64,000 nucleotides of DNA from contig WTGU01000069.1 of the NCBI GenBank assembly GCA_011523425.1, forward strand, positions 24,716 through 88,715, written 5' to 3'. The DNA comes from Alphaproteobacteria bacterium. Lineage in GTDB: Bacteria; Pseudomonadota; Alphaproteobacteria; UBA828. The translations under genes were made by a program, and so were the position numbers. Under the pieces are notes generated by a model, which made no database searches, was not told the origin of the DNA, and saw only the letters and a list, made by a program, of their open reading frames with translations. Shown piece after piece: positions 17,367 to 25,712 of the stretch (the first letter of the stretch is position 1; each line of letters starts with the position of its first letter).

Positions 17367-19003
17367 TCGAGCATCGCTTTGTCATTTGCGGCGCGCGCCG
17401 GGTCATGGTGCGCCGCGCCGGGAGCGGCCCGCCGGTCCTGCTGCTTCACGAATCGCCGGTCTCGTCGGCCGCGTTCGTGCCCTTGATCGGGTCGCTGGCC
17501 GAGCGCTTCACCGTGATCGCGCCCGACACGCCGAGCTATGGCGGCTCCGACCCCCTGACCTTGCACCGGCCGCAGATCCCCGACTACGCCGACGCGCTCA
17601 GGGAGGTGGTCGACGTCCTCGGCCTGGAGCGCGCAGCCGTCTTCGGCCGCCACACCGGGGCTGCCATCGCGATAGAGTTCGCGAACAGCCACCCGGAGCG
17701 CGTCAGCGGCGTCGTGCTCGACGGCTGCCCGGCCTTCACGCCGGAAGAGATGGAAGAGCTCGTGGCGAGCTACCTGCCGCCCTTCCGCCCGGACTGGAGC
17801 GGTAGCCACGTCGCCTGGCTCTGGTCCCGCATCCGCGACCAGTTCAGCTTCTTTCCCTGGAACCGCCAGGGGCCCGCGTCACGGCTCGCCATCGACATGC
17901 CCCGGCCCTCGATCCTGAACCGGATCGCGACGGACCTCTTGCTGGCGGGCGACGGCTACCGCATCGCCTACGAGGCGGCGTTTCGCTACGACGGCGCCGC
18001 GGCAGCGGCGGCCGCGCGCGTGCCCGCCCACTACATGGCGACCGAGACCGACGTTCTCTTCCCCCACCTCGACCGCCTTCATTCGCTGCCGGACGACGCG
18101 CATATCCACCGGCTGACGGACGCGGAGCGCGTGACCGCCATCGGCGATCTGCTCGCCGCCTGTGCCGACGGATTGCCGCCGGCGCCGCCTGCGCCGGAGG
18201 AGACGGGCGTGCGGCGCTTCATTCAGGTAGACGGCGCATCGCTCATGCTCCGCCAGTGGGGAGACGACAGCGCGCAGCCGCTGCTGCTCGTGGCCGATCT
18301 GCCGGGATCCACGCGAGGGCTGGACCCCGTCGCAGCCCATCTGGCCAGGGAGCGCCGGGTCGTCGCCATCGATCCCCCCGGCCACGGCCTCTCCTCCCCC
18401 GCTCCGGCCGACATGGCCGACGGCGGCGTCGAGCTCGTGGCCCGCGCGGTGGCGTCGCTGGGGCTCGGGCAGGTCGATGTCGCCGGGATCAACGCGGGCG
18501 CCTGCTGGGCGGCGCATCTCGCCGGGCGCCTTGGGGCGGATTGCGGCCGTCTGGTGCTGATCGACCCGCCGCCTGATCCGCGGGCGCTGGCCGAATGCCT
18601 GCCGGCAACCGCGCTCGCGCCCGTCTGGAGCGGCGCCCACCTGCTCACCGCCTGGCATCTGGCGCGCGAATCCCTGCTCTACCGGCCCTGGTTCGTGCCC
18701 ACGGCTGCCACCCGGATGCCGGTGGAGATCGGGCTCGACGTTGACCTCCTGCACCGGCGCTTCGTCGACACGGTCATTGCCGGCGACGCCTTCCCTCGGA
18801 CGCTGCAGGCGGTGTGCGGAGAGCCGTGGCCGGCTCTGCTCGCGCCGTTGGCGGGCAGGGTCGCGGTGGTCACTGGCGAGGGCATGCCGGACGCGGCGGA
18901 ACAGGCGGCGCTTGCCGCAGGCGCCTCGGCGCCGGTCACACGCGCCGTCCCCGACGCGCGGGGCTACGCGGACGCGATCGTGGCGGCGATGGAGCGAGAG
19001 TGA
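17363..19003 (+). CDS. Tandem alpha/beta-hydrolase protein lacking canonical nucleophile serines
   Basis: 546-residue protein made of two alpha/beta-hydrolase modules (about residues 1-260 and 275-546). Module 1 has the oxyanion strand VLLLHESPVSS and the strand VIAPDTPSYGGSD. Module 2 has LLLVADLPGST and VVAIDPPGHGLSSP. The nucleophile elbows are GRHTG (95-99) and GINAG (375-379), where the Gly-x-Ser-x-Gly serine is His or Asn. Elbows with HTG occur in some annotated relatives, so activity is not excluded, but classical serine hydrolysis is unlikely. Start and stop both overlap neighbours by 4 bases (ATGA and GTGA), so it is embedded in the catabolic operon. A lyase or non-catalytic role is possible. 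Confidence 0.8.
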   Translation: MIEHRFVICGARRVMVRRAGSGPPVLLLHESPVSSAAFVPLIGSLAERFTVIAPDTPSYGGSDPLTLHRPQIPDYADALREVVDVLGLERAAVFGRHTGAAIAIEFANSHPERVSGVVLDGCPAFTPEEMEELVASYLPPFRPDWSGSHVAWLWSRIRDQFSFFPWNRQGPASRLAIDMPRPSILNRIATDLLLAGDGYRIAYEAAFRYDGAAAAAAARVPAHYMATETDVLFPHLDRLHSLPDDAHIHRLTDAERVTAIGDLLAACADGLPPAPPAPEETGVRRFIQVDGASLMLRQWGDDSAQPLLLVADLPGSTRGLDPVAAHLARERRVVAIDPPGHGLSSPAPADMADGGVELVARAVASLGLGQVDVAGINAGACWAAHLAGRLGADCGRLVLIDPPPDPRALAECLPATALAPVWSGAHLLTAWHLARESLLYRPWFVPTAATRMPVEIGLDVDLLHRRFVDTVIAGDAFPRTLQAVCGEPWPALLAPLAGRVAVVTGEGMPDAAEQAALAAGASAPVTRAVPDARGYADAIVAAMERE

Positions 19004-20559
19004 GCGGCGGCCTCGCGGCGCGCCTCGCCGATCTGGTCGGCGCGGTGAACGTCATCGACGACGCGGCGGAAAGCGCCTACTACGCCCACGATATCGCCGG
19101 CCCTGCGCCGCACCCGGCGCACCTCGTCGTCCGCCCGCCGAGCGTGGACGCCGCCGTCGCCAGCGTCGCGGCGATCACCGGCGCGGGCCATGCGCTCACC
19201 GTACGGGGCGGCGGCCATTCCTACACCGGCGGCTACGGGCCGACGCGGCCGGGAACGGTGATCCTCGACACGAGCGCGCTCGACCGGGTGGTCGAGATCG
19301 ACGAGGCCGACGGCTGGGTGATCGCCGAGGCTGGCTGCACCTGGCGCACGCTGCACGAGGCGCTTGCGGCGGCAGGGCGCCGGACTCCGTTCTTCGGCCC
19401 GCTCTCCGGCGTCGTGGCGACGGTCGGCGGCGCGGCGTCGCAGAACGCCGCGTTCTTCGGCTCAGCCCGGCACGGCCCGATGTCCGAGAGCGTGCTCGGC
19501 CTTGACGTGGTGACGGCGGACGGCGCCCTGATGCGGCTCGGGCGCGTCGGCGATCAGGCGTTCGCGCGGGATTTCGGGCCCGATGCCGTTGGGCTCTTCC
19601 TGGGCGACGGCGGCGCCTTCGGCGTCAAGCTGCGCATCACCATGAGGCTCGTTCCACTGCCTCCCGCCACCCGCTTCGCCTCCTTCGCGTTCGAGAGTTT
19701 TGAGGCCGCGATCGATGCGCAGATCGCGCTGGCCGGCATGGACGAGATCAGCGAGAGCTACGGCTTCGACGCCGAGACCCACGAGAACCTGCGCCGCGCC
19801 GGTTTCAGCATCGGCGAGGGGGCGGCGGCGCTCCGCGACGTGGCGCAGGCGGAAGGTGGGCGGGCGAGCGGCCTCGCGGCGGCGGTCAGGACCGCGGCGG
19901 GCGTTCGCCGCGCCGTGGGCGAGACGCGCAACTCCCTCCACCTCGTGATCGAGGGCGCGAGCGAAGCGGCAGTGGCGGAAGCTTGTGACGGGATCGCCGC
20001 TTGCGCCAGCCGTCACGGCGGCACCGAGATCCCGGACACGATCCCCCGCATCACCCGCTCGCGGCCCTTCCGCCCGCTCAAGGCGCTGCTGGGGCCCGAC
20101 GGCGAGGCGTGGCTGCCGATGCACGGGCTGCTTCCGCTCTCCCGCGCGCGGGATGGCCTGCAGGCGGCGAAAGATTGTCTCGCGCCCCACGAGGACGAGA
20201 TGCGGGCGATCGGCATCCGCGTCACGCGGCTCACGACCATGGTCGGCGACCGGCTGCTGCTGGAGCCGCAGTTCTTCTGGCCGGATGCGCTCTCACCCTT
20301 TCATCTGCGCGCCGTTACGGACGCGCAACGAACGCAGTACGCGGATCGGCCACCCAACGAGGAGGCGCGGGCGCAGGTGCACGCCTTGCGCGCGGCCCTG
20401 GTCGAGGCGCTCGCCGCCCACGGCGCGACCCACTACCAGATCGGCACCTACTATCCTTATCTGGAGCGGATCGATCCGGGCCAGCGGTGGCTCATCGAGT
20501 CACTGAAACGGACACTCGATCCGAAGAACTTGATGAGTCCCGGCGTCCTGGGCCTGTGA
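19000..20559 (+). CDS. FAD-binding (VAO/berberine-bridge-like) oxidoreductase
   Basis: 519-residue flavoprotein oxidase or dehydrogenase. The N-terminal FAD-binding domain contains RGGGHSYTGGYG, whose His (residue 73) is the site of covalent flavin linkage in VAO-family members. It is followed by VILDTSALDRVVEID and the GGAASQNAAFFGS region. There is no Cys at the second linkage site, so at most single covalent attachment. The C-terminal motif LDPKNLMSPGVLGL is typical of FAD-linked oxidase C domains. The GTG start at 19000 overlaps the upstream stop (GTGA) with GGAG six bases before it. Last gene of the plus-strand catabolic run; likely substrates are alcohols or 2-hydroxy acids. Confidence 0.87.
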   Translation: MSGGLAARLADLVGAVNVIDDAAESAYYAHDIAGPAPHPAHLVVRPPSVDAAVASVAAITGAGHALTVRGGGHSYTGGYGPTRPGTVILDTSALDRVVEIDEADGWVIAEAGCTWRTLHEALAAAGRRTPFFGPLSGVVATVGGAASQNAAFFGSARHGPMSESVLGLDVVTADGALMRLGRVGDQAFARDFGPDAVGLFLGDGGAFGVKLRITMRLVPLPPATRFASFAFESFEAAIDAQIALAGMDEISESYGFDAETHENLRRAGFSIGEGAAALRDVAQAEGGRASGLAAAVRTAAGVRRAVGETRNSLHLVIEGASEAAVAEACDGIAACASRHGGTEIPDTIPRITRSRPFRPLKALLGPDGEAWLPMHGLLPLSRARDGLQAAKDCLAPHEDEMRAIGIRVTRLTTMVGDRLLLEPQFFWPDALSPFHLRAVTDAQRTQYADRPPNEEARAQVHALRAALVEALAAHGATHYQIGTYYPYLERIDPGQRWLIESLKRTLDPKNLMSPGVLGL

Positions 20560-20584
20560 CGGGTCGCTCGCCTCGGAATCCGGG

Positions 20585-21166
20585 CTACGCCGCCGCACGC
20601 GGCCCGATCGGGCAGTGCGCCTCGCGCTCGACGAGGTCGTAAACGAAGAGGAACTTGGCGATCCCGGTGAGCACGGCCGCCACCATACCGAGCTCGAATA
20701 TCTCGCCATCGTCGAAATGCGCCGAGAGATCGGCGTAGAGGGCGGGCGTGAGCTGCCCCTCCATGTTGGGGAGCGCCATCTCGGCGGCGAGACGTAGCAC
20801 CGCACGCTCCTTCGCGGAAAAGGCGTCGTTCTCCTCGTCCATGATGGCGTCGAGCTGGGCGTCGCTGACGCCGGCTCGGCGTGCGGCCTCGACGTTCCCC
20901 TTGTTGCAGAAGGCGCAGCCGTGGGTCATCGAAAGCCGATAGCGCAGCAGTTCCTTGATCCTGACGTCGACCCGGCCGCCGTAGAAGACGCCCTCGTAGA
21001 AGCTCTTGAAGTACCATTCGAGCATGTGGGGCGCATTGGCGCCGATCTCGTAGAAGGTCGCATCGCCGCCCTTGCTCTCCTGCAGCGCACGGCTCTGCCG
21101 ATAGGCGTCTTGCAGCCAGTCGCCCATGGCGTCCGGCCCCACCCTCCGCAACAAGGGATTGGGCAT
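20585..21166 (-). CDS. Carboxymuconolactone decarboxylase / AhpD-like family protein
   Basis: All-helical 193-residue protein. The core motif HGCAFCNKGN holds a CxxC pair (Cys84, Cys87) as in AhpD-type peroxidase-coupled disulfide reductases. The His that usually follows three residues after the second Cys is Asn. Before it comes the family helix VRIKELLRYRLSMTHG. I chose ATG 21166, preceded by GGGGAGG at 6 bases, over the longer frame to 21253. It converges on the FAD oxidase gene from the opposite strand with 25 bases between. The role may be peroxide or redox defence; a gamma-carboxymuconolactone decarboxylase role is less likely given the CxxC. Confidence 0.82.
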   Translation of the reverse strand: MPNPLLRRVGPDAMGDWLQDAYRQSRALQESKGGDATFYEIGANAPHMLEWYFKSFYEGVFYGGRVDVRIKELLRYRLSMTHGCAFCNKGNVEAARRAGVSDAQLDAIMDEENDAFSAKERAVLRLAAEMALPNMEGQLTPALYADLSAHFDDGEIFELGMVAAVLTGIAKFLFVYDLVEREAHCPIGPRAAA

Positions 21167-21835
21167 ACCCGCCTCCCCGGATCGTGGACATCCCGCGACG
21201 GCGAGAGTGGCACGAAACCGCTCCTCCCGCCACGCCCACGCACAAACGGGCAACGCTGATGCGCATTCCAGAAGCCCTCGTACTGAGCTGCATACTCGGC
21301 TCCGGAAGCCCGCTATGCTCCGTTTGGGTGTGGTGGGCCAACTGTGGGGCTGGCGAGAAGACGCCCCTGGGACGTGGTGTATATCAATAGGTTATGCGAG
21401 GGTGCGCATCCTCGTCCCTCCGCCAGCCTCGCTCCGCACAACACCGGCATATGCCGCTACCCCCCGGAATACGACGGTTTTCATGTCTCTGAGGCGAGCG
21501 CGCCGGGCCCGGCTGGCGGGTCGCGGCCGCGGCGATGACGGCCGCGCCTATTCCGATCTTCTCCCTCCTCGTGTGGCGCTATATCGTGCGGGCATCCGAC
21601 GCGGCAGCCGCAGGACGAACGACATGGCAATGCCCGAATCCGACGACTCGGGCCGGGTTTCGCGCGTCTGCGCGCGCGACTCCGCGAGAGGCCGCGTGCC
21701 GGCGCGCGCGTTCGACCGCAGTGGCCGGGCGGCACCCCTCATAGCCCTGAGGACGCGGGATACCTGAGACCTCTATCGAATGCGGGCTAGAATGCGCGGG
21801 CCCGCCACGCTGCCGAACGGTGAAAGGACCGAGCG
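21167..21835. other. Gene-poor intergenic region
   Basis: About 670 bases between the AhpD-like gene (minus) and the nitroreductase (plus). Every reading frame here is short, unlike any family I know, and rich in Arg and Pro as expected for chance frames in GC-rich DNA. The region should contain both divergent promoters. I see no RNA gene, repeat array or convincing hairpin terminator. An AT-richer stretch around 21375-21400 may mark a promoter. Confidence 0.5.
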
Positions 21836-22504
21836 ATGGAACTGTACGAGGCGATGCGCACGACGTTTGCCGCGCGCGACTTTACCGACGAGCACCTGCC
21901 CGACGAGGTGCTCTACGAGATGATCGAGAATGCCCGCTTCTCGCCGAGCGGGGGCAATCGCCAGGGCAACCGGGTCATCGTCGTGCGCGACATGGCGACA
22001 CGCGAGCGGATCGCCGAGCTGACGGTGCCGGTCGCCAAGCGCTACCGCGCCCAGATCGACGCGGGCGAGAGCCCCTGGAGCGCGCACGTTCCGACCAAGG
22101 TCTCACCCGAGCAGATCGAGGCGACCCCCGCGCCGGCCATGCTGACCGGGCCCTACACGCAGTCCTCGGTCGTGCTCGTCGTCTGCGTCGACCTCAAGGT
22201 CGTCGCCGCCACCGACCAGTATCTCGACCGCGTCGGGGTGATCAGCGGCGCCTCGATCTACCCCTTCGTCTGGAGCCTGCTGCTGGCGGCGCGTCAGAAC
22301 GGCTTCGGCGGCACCATCACGACGCTCCCCATCGCCCACGAGCCCGAGATCAAGGCGCTCCTGAACATCCCGGGCGATCACGCCGTCTGCGCCGTCGTGC
22401 CCCTCGGTCGCCCGCCCAAGCAGCTCACCAAGCTGAAGCGCCGCCCGGTGGAGGAGATCGCCACCCGCGAGCGCTTCGACGGCGCGGTGTTCACGCTGGA
22501 CTGA
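21836..22504 (+). CDS. Nitroreductase-family FMN protein
   Basis: 222-residue flavoprotein of the NADH oxidase/nitroreductase fold, which binds FMN as a dimer. The phosphate- and flavin-binding start FAARDFTDEHLPDEVL and the helix-loop NARFSPSGGNRQGNRV are diagnostic. The C-terminal half has the dimer-interface segment SLLLAARQNGFGG and VPLGRPPKQ. AAAGGA lies about 8 bases before the ATG. Substrates in this family are very diverse (nitroaromatics, quinones, flavins). It is monocistronic by appearance, followed by a strong hairpin. Confidence 0.9.
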   Translation: MELYEAMRTTFAARDFTDEHLPDEVLYEMIENARFSPSGGNRQGNRVIVVRDMATRERIAELTVPVAKRYRAQIDAGESPWSAHVPTKVSPEQIEATPAPAMLTGPYTQSSVVLVVCVDLKVVAATDQYLDRVGVISGASIYPFVWSLLLAARQNGFGGTITTLPIAHEPEIKALLNIPGDHAVCAVVPLGRPPKQLTKLKRRPVEEIATRERFDGAVFTLD

Positions 22505-22552
22505 CGTACGCCCGCCTGAGACGACAGGGCGGACAGCAGGGGGCAAAGACGA

Positions 22553-22586
22553 CGAGACCCCGCAGGCATTGCCCGGCGGGGTCTCG
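22553..22586 (+). terminator. Hairpin after the nitroreductase gene
   Basis: Perfect 11-base-pair stem CGAGACCCCGC / GCGGGGTCTCG with a 12-base loop, starting 48 bases after the stop. There is no T tract, so it is a candidate terminator or mRNA-protecting hairpin. Confidence 0.5.
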
Positions 22587-22660
22587 CGCCGACCGTGGGA
22601 CCGCACAGCGCCCGCACGGCGCGTGCAGCCGGTGTGACTCGCAAAATACTCTACCGAAGG

Positions 22661-22704
22661 GTTGAACATTTGCCGGGAGCCGGTATGTTCAACCACATGG
22701 TTGA
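22661..22704 (+). promoter_or_regulatory. Overlapping inverted repeats at the start of an ArsR-family gene
   Basis: Two nested dyads are visible. GTTGAACAT (22661-22669) is inverted at 22685-22693 as ATGTTCAAC, a perfect 9-base match with a 15-base gap. TCAACCA (22689-22695) is inverted as TGGTTGA (22698-22704) with only 2 bases between. A near copy of the first arm (GTTGAGCAT) also occurs at 22701-22709. The position over the start codon of an ArsR-type regulator suggests an autoregulatory operator. Confidence 0.55.
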
Positions 22705-23038
22705 GCATGATCTGAACCGGGTCTTCCACGCGCTCGGCGATCCCACCCGCCGCGCCATCCTCGATCGTCTGGCCGAGGGGGAAGCGACCGTCAGCCACCT
22801 CTCCCGGCCTTTCGACCTCTCGTTCGCCGCAGTGTCGAAGCATCTCGGCGTACTCGAACGGGCCGGCCTCGTCACGCGCGAAACGCGGGGGCGGGAACGG
22901 GTGTGCCGGATCAACCCGGCCGCCCTCGATGACGCCCGCTCATGGCTCGAGTTCCACGAGCGCTTCTGGACGGACCGCCTTGAGGCGCTCGAGGCCCTTG
23001 TCGGAGCCGCCCCGGACAGACCGGACGACTCGCGATGA
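22685..23038 (+). CDS. ArsR-family winged-helix transcriptional regulator
   Basis: 117-residue DNA-binding protein. The N-terminal helix VFHALGDPTRRAILDRL is the ArsR/SmtB hallmark. The recognition helix region is FDLSFAAVSKHLGVLERAGLV, followed by the wing TRETRGRERVCRI. No metal-binding cysteine pair (ELCVCD-like) is present, so it is the type that pairs with SRPBCC proteins rather than a metal sensor. Start ATG 22685 has GGGAG upstream; ATG 22697 is an alternative inside the palindrome. It overlaps the next gene as ATGA. It probably represses its own operon, which includes a haloalkane-dehalogenase-like enzyme. Confidence 0.9.
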   Translation: MFNHMVEHDLNRVFHALGDPTRRAILDRLAEGEATVSHLSRPFDLSFAAVSKHLGVLERAGLVTRETRGRERVCRINPAALDDARSWLEFHERFWTDRLEALEALVGAAPDRPDDSR

Positions 23039-23496
23039 CCGAGTTCGAATCCTCTGCGGGAGCTGCAGAACGGAACATCTACCTGACGCTTCACCGCGTG
23101 ATCGACGCGCCGGTCGAGGCGGTCTACGCCGCCTGGACCGAGCCGGAGATGTTGCGTCGCTGGCTGGCGCCCGGCAATGCGACGGTCGTGCGTGCGGTCG
23201 CCGAGCCCGAGGTCGGCGGAACGTTCCTGGTCGAGATGCGGGGGGCGGACGGGCGGAGATGGCTCACCCGTGGCGTTTACCGTGACGTCGTACCGCATCG
23301 TCGTCTCGTGCATACCTGGCGCTGGGAGGGCAGCGAGATCGAGTCACTCGTCACCGTCGAGTTCGAGCCGGAGTCGGCCGGCAGGACGCGCCTGACCCTG
23401 ACGCACGCCCGGTTCGCGGAGGACGAAGCGCGCGACGAGCACGTGCGGGGCTGGACCGGCTGCCTCGCGAAACTGGAGGCGCTGTGGGCGGGATGA
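23035..23496 (+). CDS. SRPBCC / AHSA1-domain protein
   Basis: 153-residue helix-grip protein with a hydrophobic ligand cavity. It matches the AHSA1-like group: RVIDAPVEAVYAAWTEPEML at the start, RRWLAPGNATV, and the C-terminal helix region HVRGWTGCLAKLEAL. Such proteins very often follow an ArsR regulator, as here with a 4-base overlap. The function is unknown in most cases; ligand binding is the usual proposal. Its stop overlaps the next ATG (23493-23496). Confidence 0.88.
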   Translation: MTEFESSAGAAERNIYLTLHRVIDAPVEAVYAAWTEPEMLRRWLAPGNATVVRAVAEPEVGGTFLVEMRGADGRRWLTRGVYRDVVPHRRLVHTWRWEGSEIESLVTVEFEPESAGRTRLTLTHARFAEDEARDEHVRGWTGCLAKLEALWAG

Positions 23497-24413
23497 ACCG
23501 GATCGCGCCGACCCCGCGTCAGGACTGGGTATCCGACGCCATGTATCCCTTCGAGAGCAGGTTCTTCGCCACCGAGTCGGGACACCGGATGCACTTCGTC
23601 GACGAGGGCGAGGGCGAGCCGATCGTGTTCGTGCACGGCAACCCGGCCTGGTCGTTCGAATTCCGTCATGTAATCCGGGAACTTCGCTCGGAGTTTCGCT
23701 GCGTCGCGCCGGACCATATCGGCTTCGGCCTGTCGTCGCGCAGCAGCCGGCGCGAGGACCATCATCCAGAAAGTCACGCGCTGAGGTTCGCCGCCCTGCT
23801 CGATGATCTCGACCTTCGCGACATCACGCTCTTCATGAACGACTGGGGCGGGCCCATCGGCCTCGACTTCGCGCGCAGGCATCCGGAGCGCGTCCGTCGT
23901 CTCGTCATCGCGAATACCTGGTGCTGGCCGGTCGGCGACGACTTCCACTTCAAGGCGTTCAGCTTCCTGATGTCGAGCTGGATCGGCCAGTACCTGATCC
24001 GGCACCGCAACTTGTTCGTGAACAGGGTGATGCCGAAGGCGGTGGGGGATCGAAGCATCCTGACGCCGGAGATCATGGCGCAATACCGCAACGCGCAGCC
24101 GACGTCCGATACGCGGGCTGCCATGGCAGCCTTCCCGGGTCACATCGTCGGCGCAGGCGACTGGCTGCGCTCGATCTGGGACGACCGCGCGGCCTTTGCC
24201 GACAAGCCGGCGCTCCTTCTCTGGGGCCTGAAGGACATTGCGTTCCGAAGGAAGGAACTCGAACGGTGGACGTCCGTTCTGTCGGACCACGAGCTGCACG
24301 AGTTCGAGGACTGTGGGCACTTTCTCGCGGAAGAAGCGCCCGACAGGGTCGCATCCGCGCTCCGGGACTTCATGGAGCGAGCCGGATTCCGGCCCGGCGA
24401 GCGAGAAGGCTGA
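23493..24413 (+). CDS. Haloalkane dehalogenase-like alpha/beta hydrolase
   Basis: 306-residue alpha/beta hydrolase with an Asp nucleophile: FMNDWGGPIGL, Asp117 followed by Trp118, the arrangement of haloalkane dehalogenases. The oxyanion/halide segment HGNPAWS provides Asn50. Asp248 (LWGLKDIAF) and His276 (EDCGHFL) complete a plausible triad. Halide stabilisation by Asn and Trp would fit the HLD-I or III type, an inference. ATG 23493 overlaps the SRPBCC stop; GTG 23484 is an alternative with GGAGG closer upstream. Fluoroacetate dehalogenases and epoxide hydrolases also have Asp nucleophiles, but the Asn/Trp pair favours dehalogenation. Confidence 0.82.
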   Translation: MNRIAPTPRQDWVSDAMYPFESRFFATESGHRMHFVDEGEGEPIVFVHGNPAWSFEFRHVIRELRSEFRCVAPDHIGFGLSSRSSRREDHHPESHALRFAALLDDLDLRDITLFMNDWGGPIGLDFARRHPERVRRLVIANTWCWPVGDDFHFKAFSFLMSSWIGQYLIRHRNLFVNRVMPKAVGDRSILTPEIMAQYRNAQPTSDTRAAMAAFPGHIVGAGDWLRSIWDDRAAFADKPALLLWGLKDIAFRRKELERWTSVLSDHELHEFEDCGHFLAEEAPDRVASALRDFMERAGFRPGEREG

Positions 24414-24596
24414 CCTGCGCGTGTGTGGGGAGCGGCGAAATCCATCCGCTCAAGAGCGACGCCCGACGAGATAAGAACGAGGCAGCGCGGCGGAAGACGC
24501 CGACGACTGCGACGCGTTGCGCAGGGATGGGCGGTCGGGGATGTCCGCCCGGAGTCCACGGTCGCCAGGACCTCCGCGACGTCGATATGAAGCGAC

Positions 24597-25628
24597 TCAG
24601 CCGGGTTTGCGGGCGACGAAACAGTAGAGCGGCGTGAATATGCCCATCTTGCCGCCCGCGACGTAGGCGTTGGCCGTTCTGTCCATCAATTGAATAAGGT
24701 CCGCAGAACCCTTCGGAAAGAGCCGGAACGCCTCCGCCAATCGCAGACCCGCGAATATCGCCTTGCGGCCCAGGGGCGTCCTGCGAAACGCATTGCGCAA
24801 CGTGCCGCTCTGACCTTCCATGGGTCGATACCACCCTACGCCCTGGCCTTCCCTGTCGTCCCTGTCCGCCGCTTCGATGACGTCGTATCCCGCAGCCTCA
24901 AGCGCGCGATTCACCTCGGCGAACGTGGCGATCTCTTTCAGGGCGATCCCCAGCTTGAGTTCATGCTTGGCGGTGCGGTGAAGGCTGTCGTCGGGGTCGA
25001 ACTTTTCTGTCATGCACATCTCCTGACCCCACAGCCGGGCTCCCGGTTTTAGCACACGATAGATCTCCGCAAACGCGCGCTCCTTGTCCGGCGCATGGCA
25101 CGTCGACTCGATCGCATAACCCGCATCGAACGAGTCGGCTTCAATCGCGCTCATATCCATGAAGTTGCATTTGACGTACTCGGCCATGTCGTCGAGCCCC
25201 GCCTCGACGTTCCTCCGCCTGGCCTCTTCCAGCTGCCGTTCGTTATTGTTGATGCAGACGACCCTGACGCCGCTTTCGCGGGCAACCCGCCGCATAGGGC
25301 CGCCCACTCCGCAGCCGACATCGACGACCACCATGCCCTCTCGCAAGCCCAGCTTTTCGATCATCAGGCGCTGATGGCGAACGATCGATTCTTCCAGCGA
25401 TTCTTCGCGCGTCAATGGCGCAAAGTGCAGGGATTCGCTCCACCCGAATTGCATGATGTCGTTGCACAATGAATAGTAATCGTTCACCGTCTCGGTGAAG
25501 TCATAACTGCTGCCATCGGCTTCAGCCTGCCTCATTCTGTCAGGCCAACCGTGAAATCGTGCGACGCGACTACCGACGTCCCGCCCTTGGCGAACGATCT
25601 GCAGGAGTCTGAACGGACTTGTCGACAT
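24597..25628 (-). CDS. Sterol 24-C-methyltransferase-like (Erg6/SMT) SAM-dependent methyltransferase
   Basis: 343 residues from ATG 25628 (367 if the in-frame GTG 25700 is used). The resemblance to SMTs covers the whole chain. Region 47-70 reads ETVNDYYSLCNDIMQFGWSE then SLHFA, like the sterol-binding YYxxxxDxxExGWGxSFHFA block. Motif I is VVDVGCGVGGPMRRVA (about 102-117). INNNERQLEEARRRN follows, like the Erg6 NNNxYQ block. The C terminus (MDRTANAYVAGGKMGIFTP, ending CFVARKP) matches the SMT C-terminal domain. Known reaction: SAM-dependent methylation at sterol C-24. No other sterol gene is present here. Cyclopropane synthases and tocopherol methyltransferases lack the C-terminal domain. It lies beside an integrase remnant and looks AT-richer than its neighbours. 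Confidence 0.8.
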   Translation of the reverse strand: MSTSPFRLLQIVRQGRDVGSRVARFHGWPDRMRQAEADGSSYDFTETVNDYYSLCNDIMQFGWSESLHFAPLTREESLEESIVRHQRLMIEKLGLREGMVVVDVGCGVGGPMRRVARESGVRVVCINNNERQLEEARRRNVEAGLDDMAEYVKCNFMDMSAIEADSFDAGYAIESTCHAPDKERAFAEIYRVLKPGARLWGQEMCMTEKFDPDDSLHRTAKHELKLGIALKEIATFAEVNRALEAAGYDVIEAADRDDREGQGVGWYRPMEGQSGTLRNAFRRTPLGRKAIFAGLRLAEAFRLFPKGSADLIQLMDRTANAYVAGGKMGIFTPLYCFVARKPG

Positions 25629-25712
25629 GTGCCGTTTGTTGAACCTGTTGCGGTTTTCTGATCTCGTTAGTGGTGGTAACGGCGCGGAAGTGTTTGCCAC
25701 CGCTACACTGGC

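Noticed and set aside
21254..21835. Several 60-100 codon frames in the gap before the nitroreductase
   Set aside because: They are Arg/Pro-rich, overlap each other in several frames, lack good ribosome binding sites and resemble no known family.
24510..24580. Short GGGCGG/CCGCCC dyad between convergent dehalogenase and methyltransferase genes
   Set aside because: Only a 6-base stem in very GC-rich sequence without a T tract; not distinguishable from chance.
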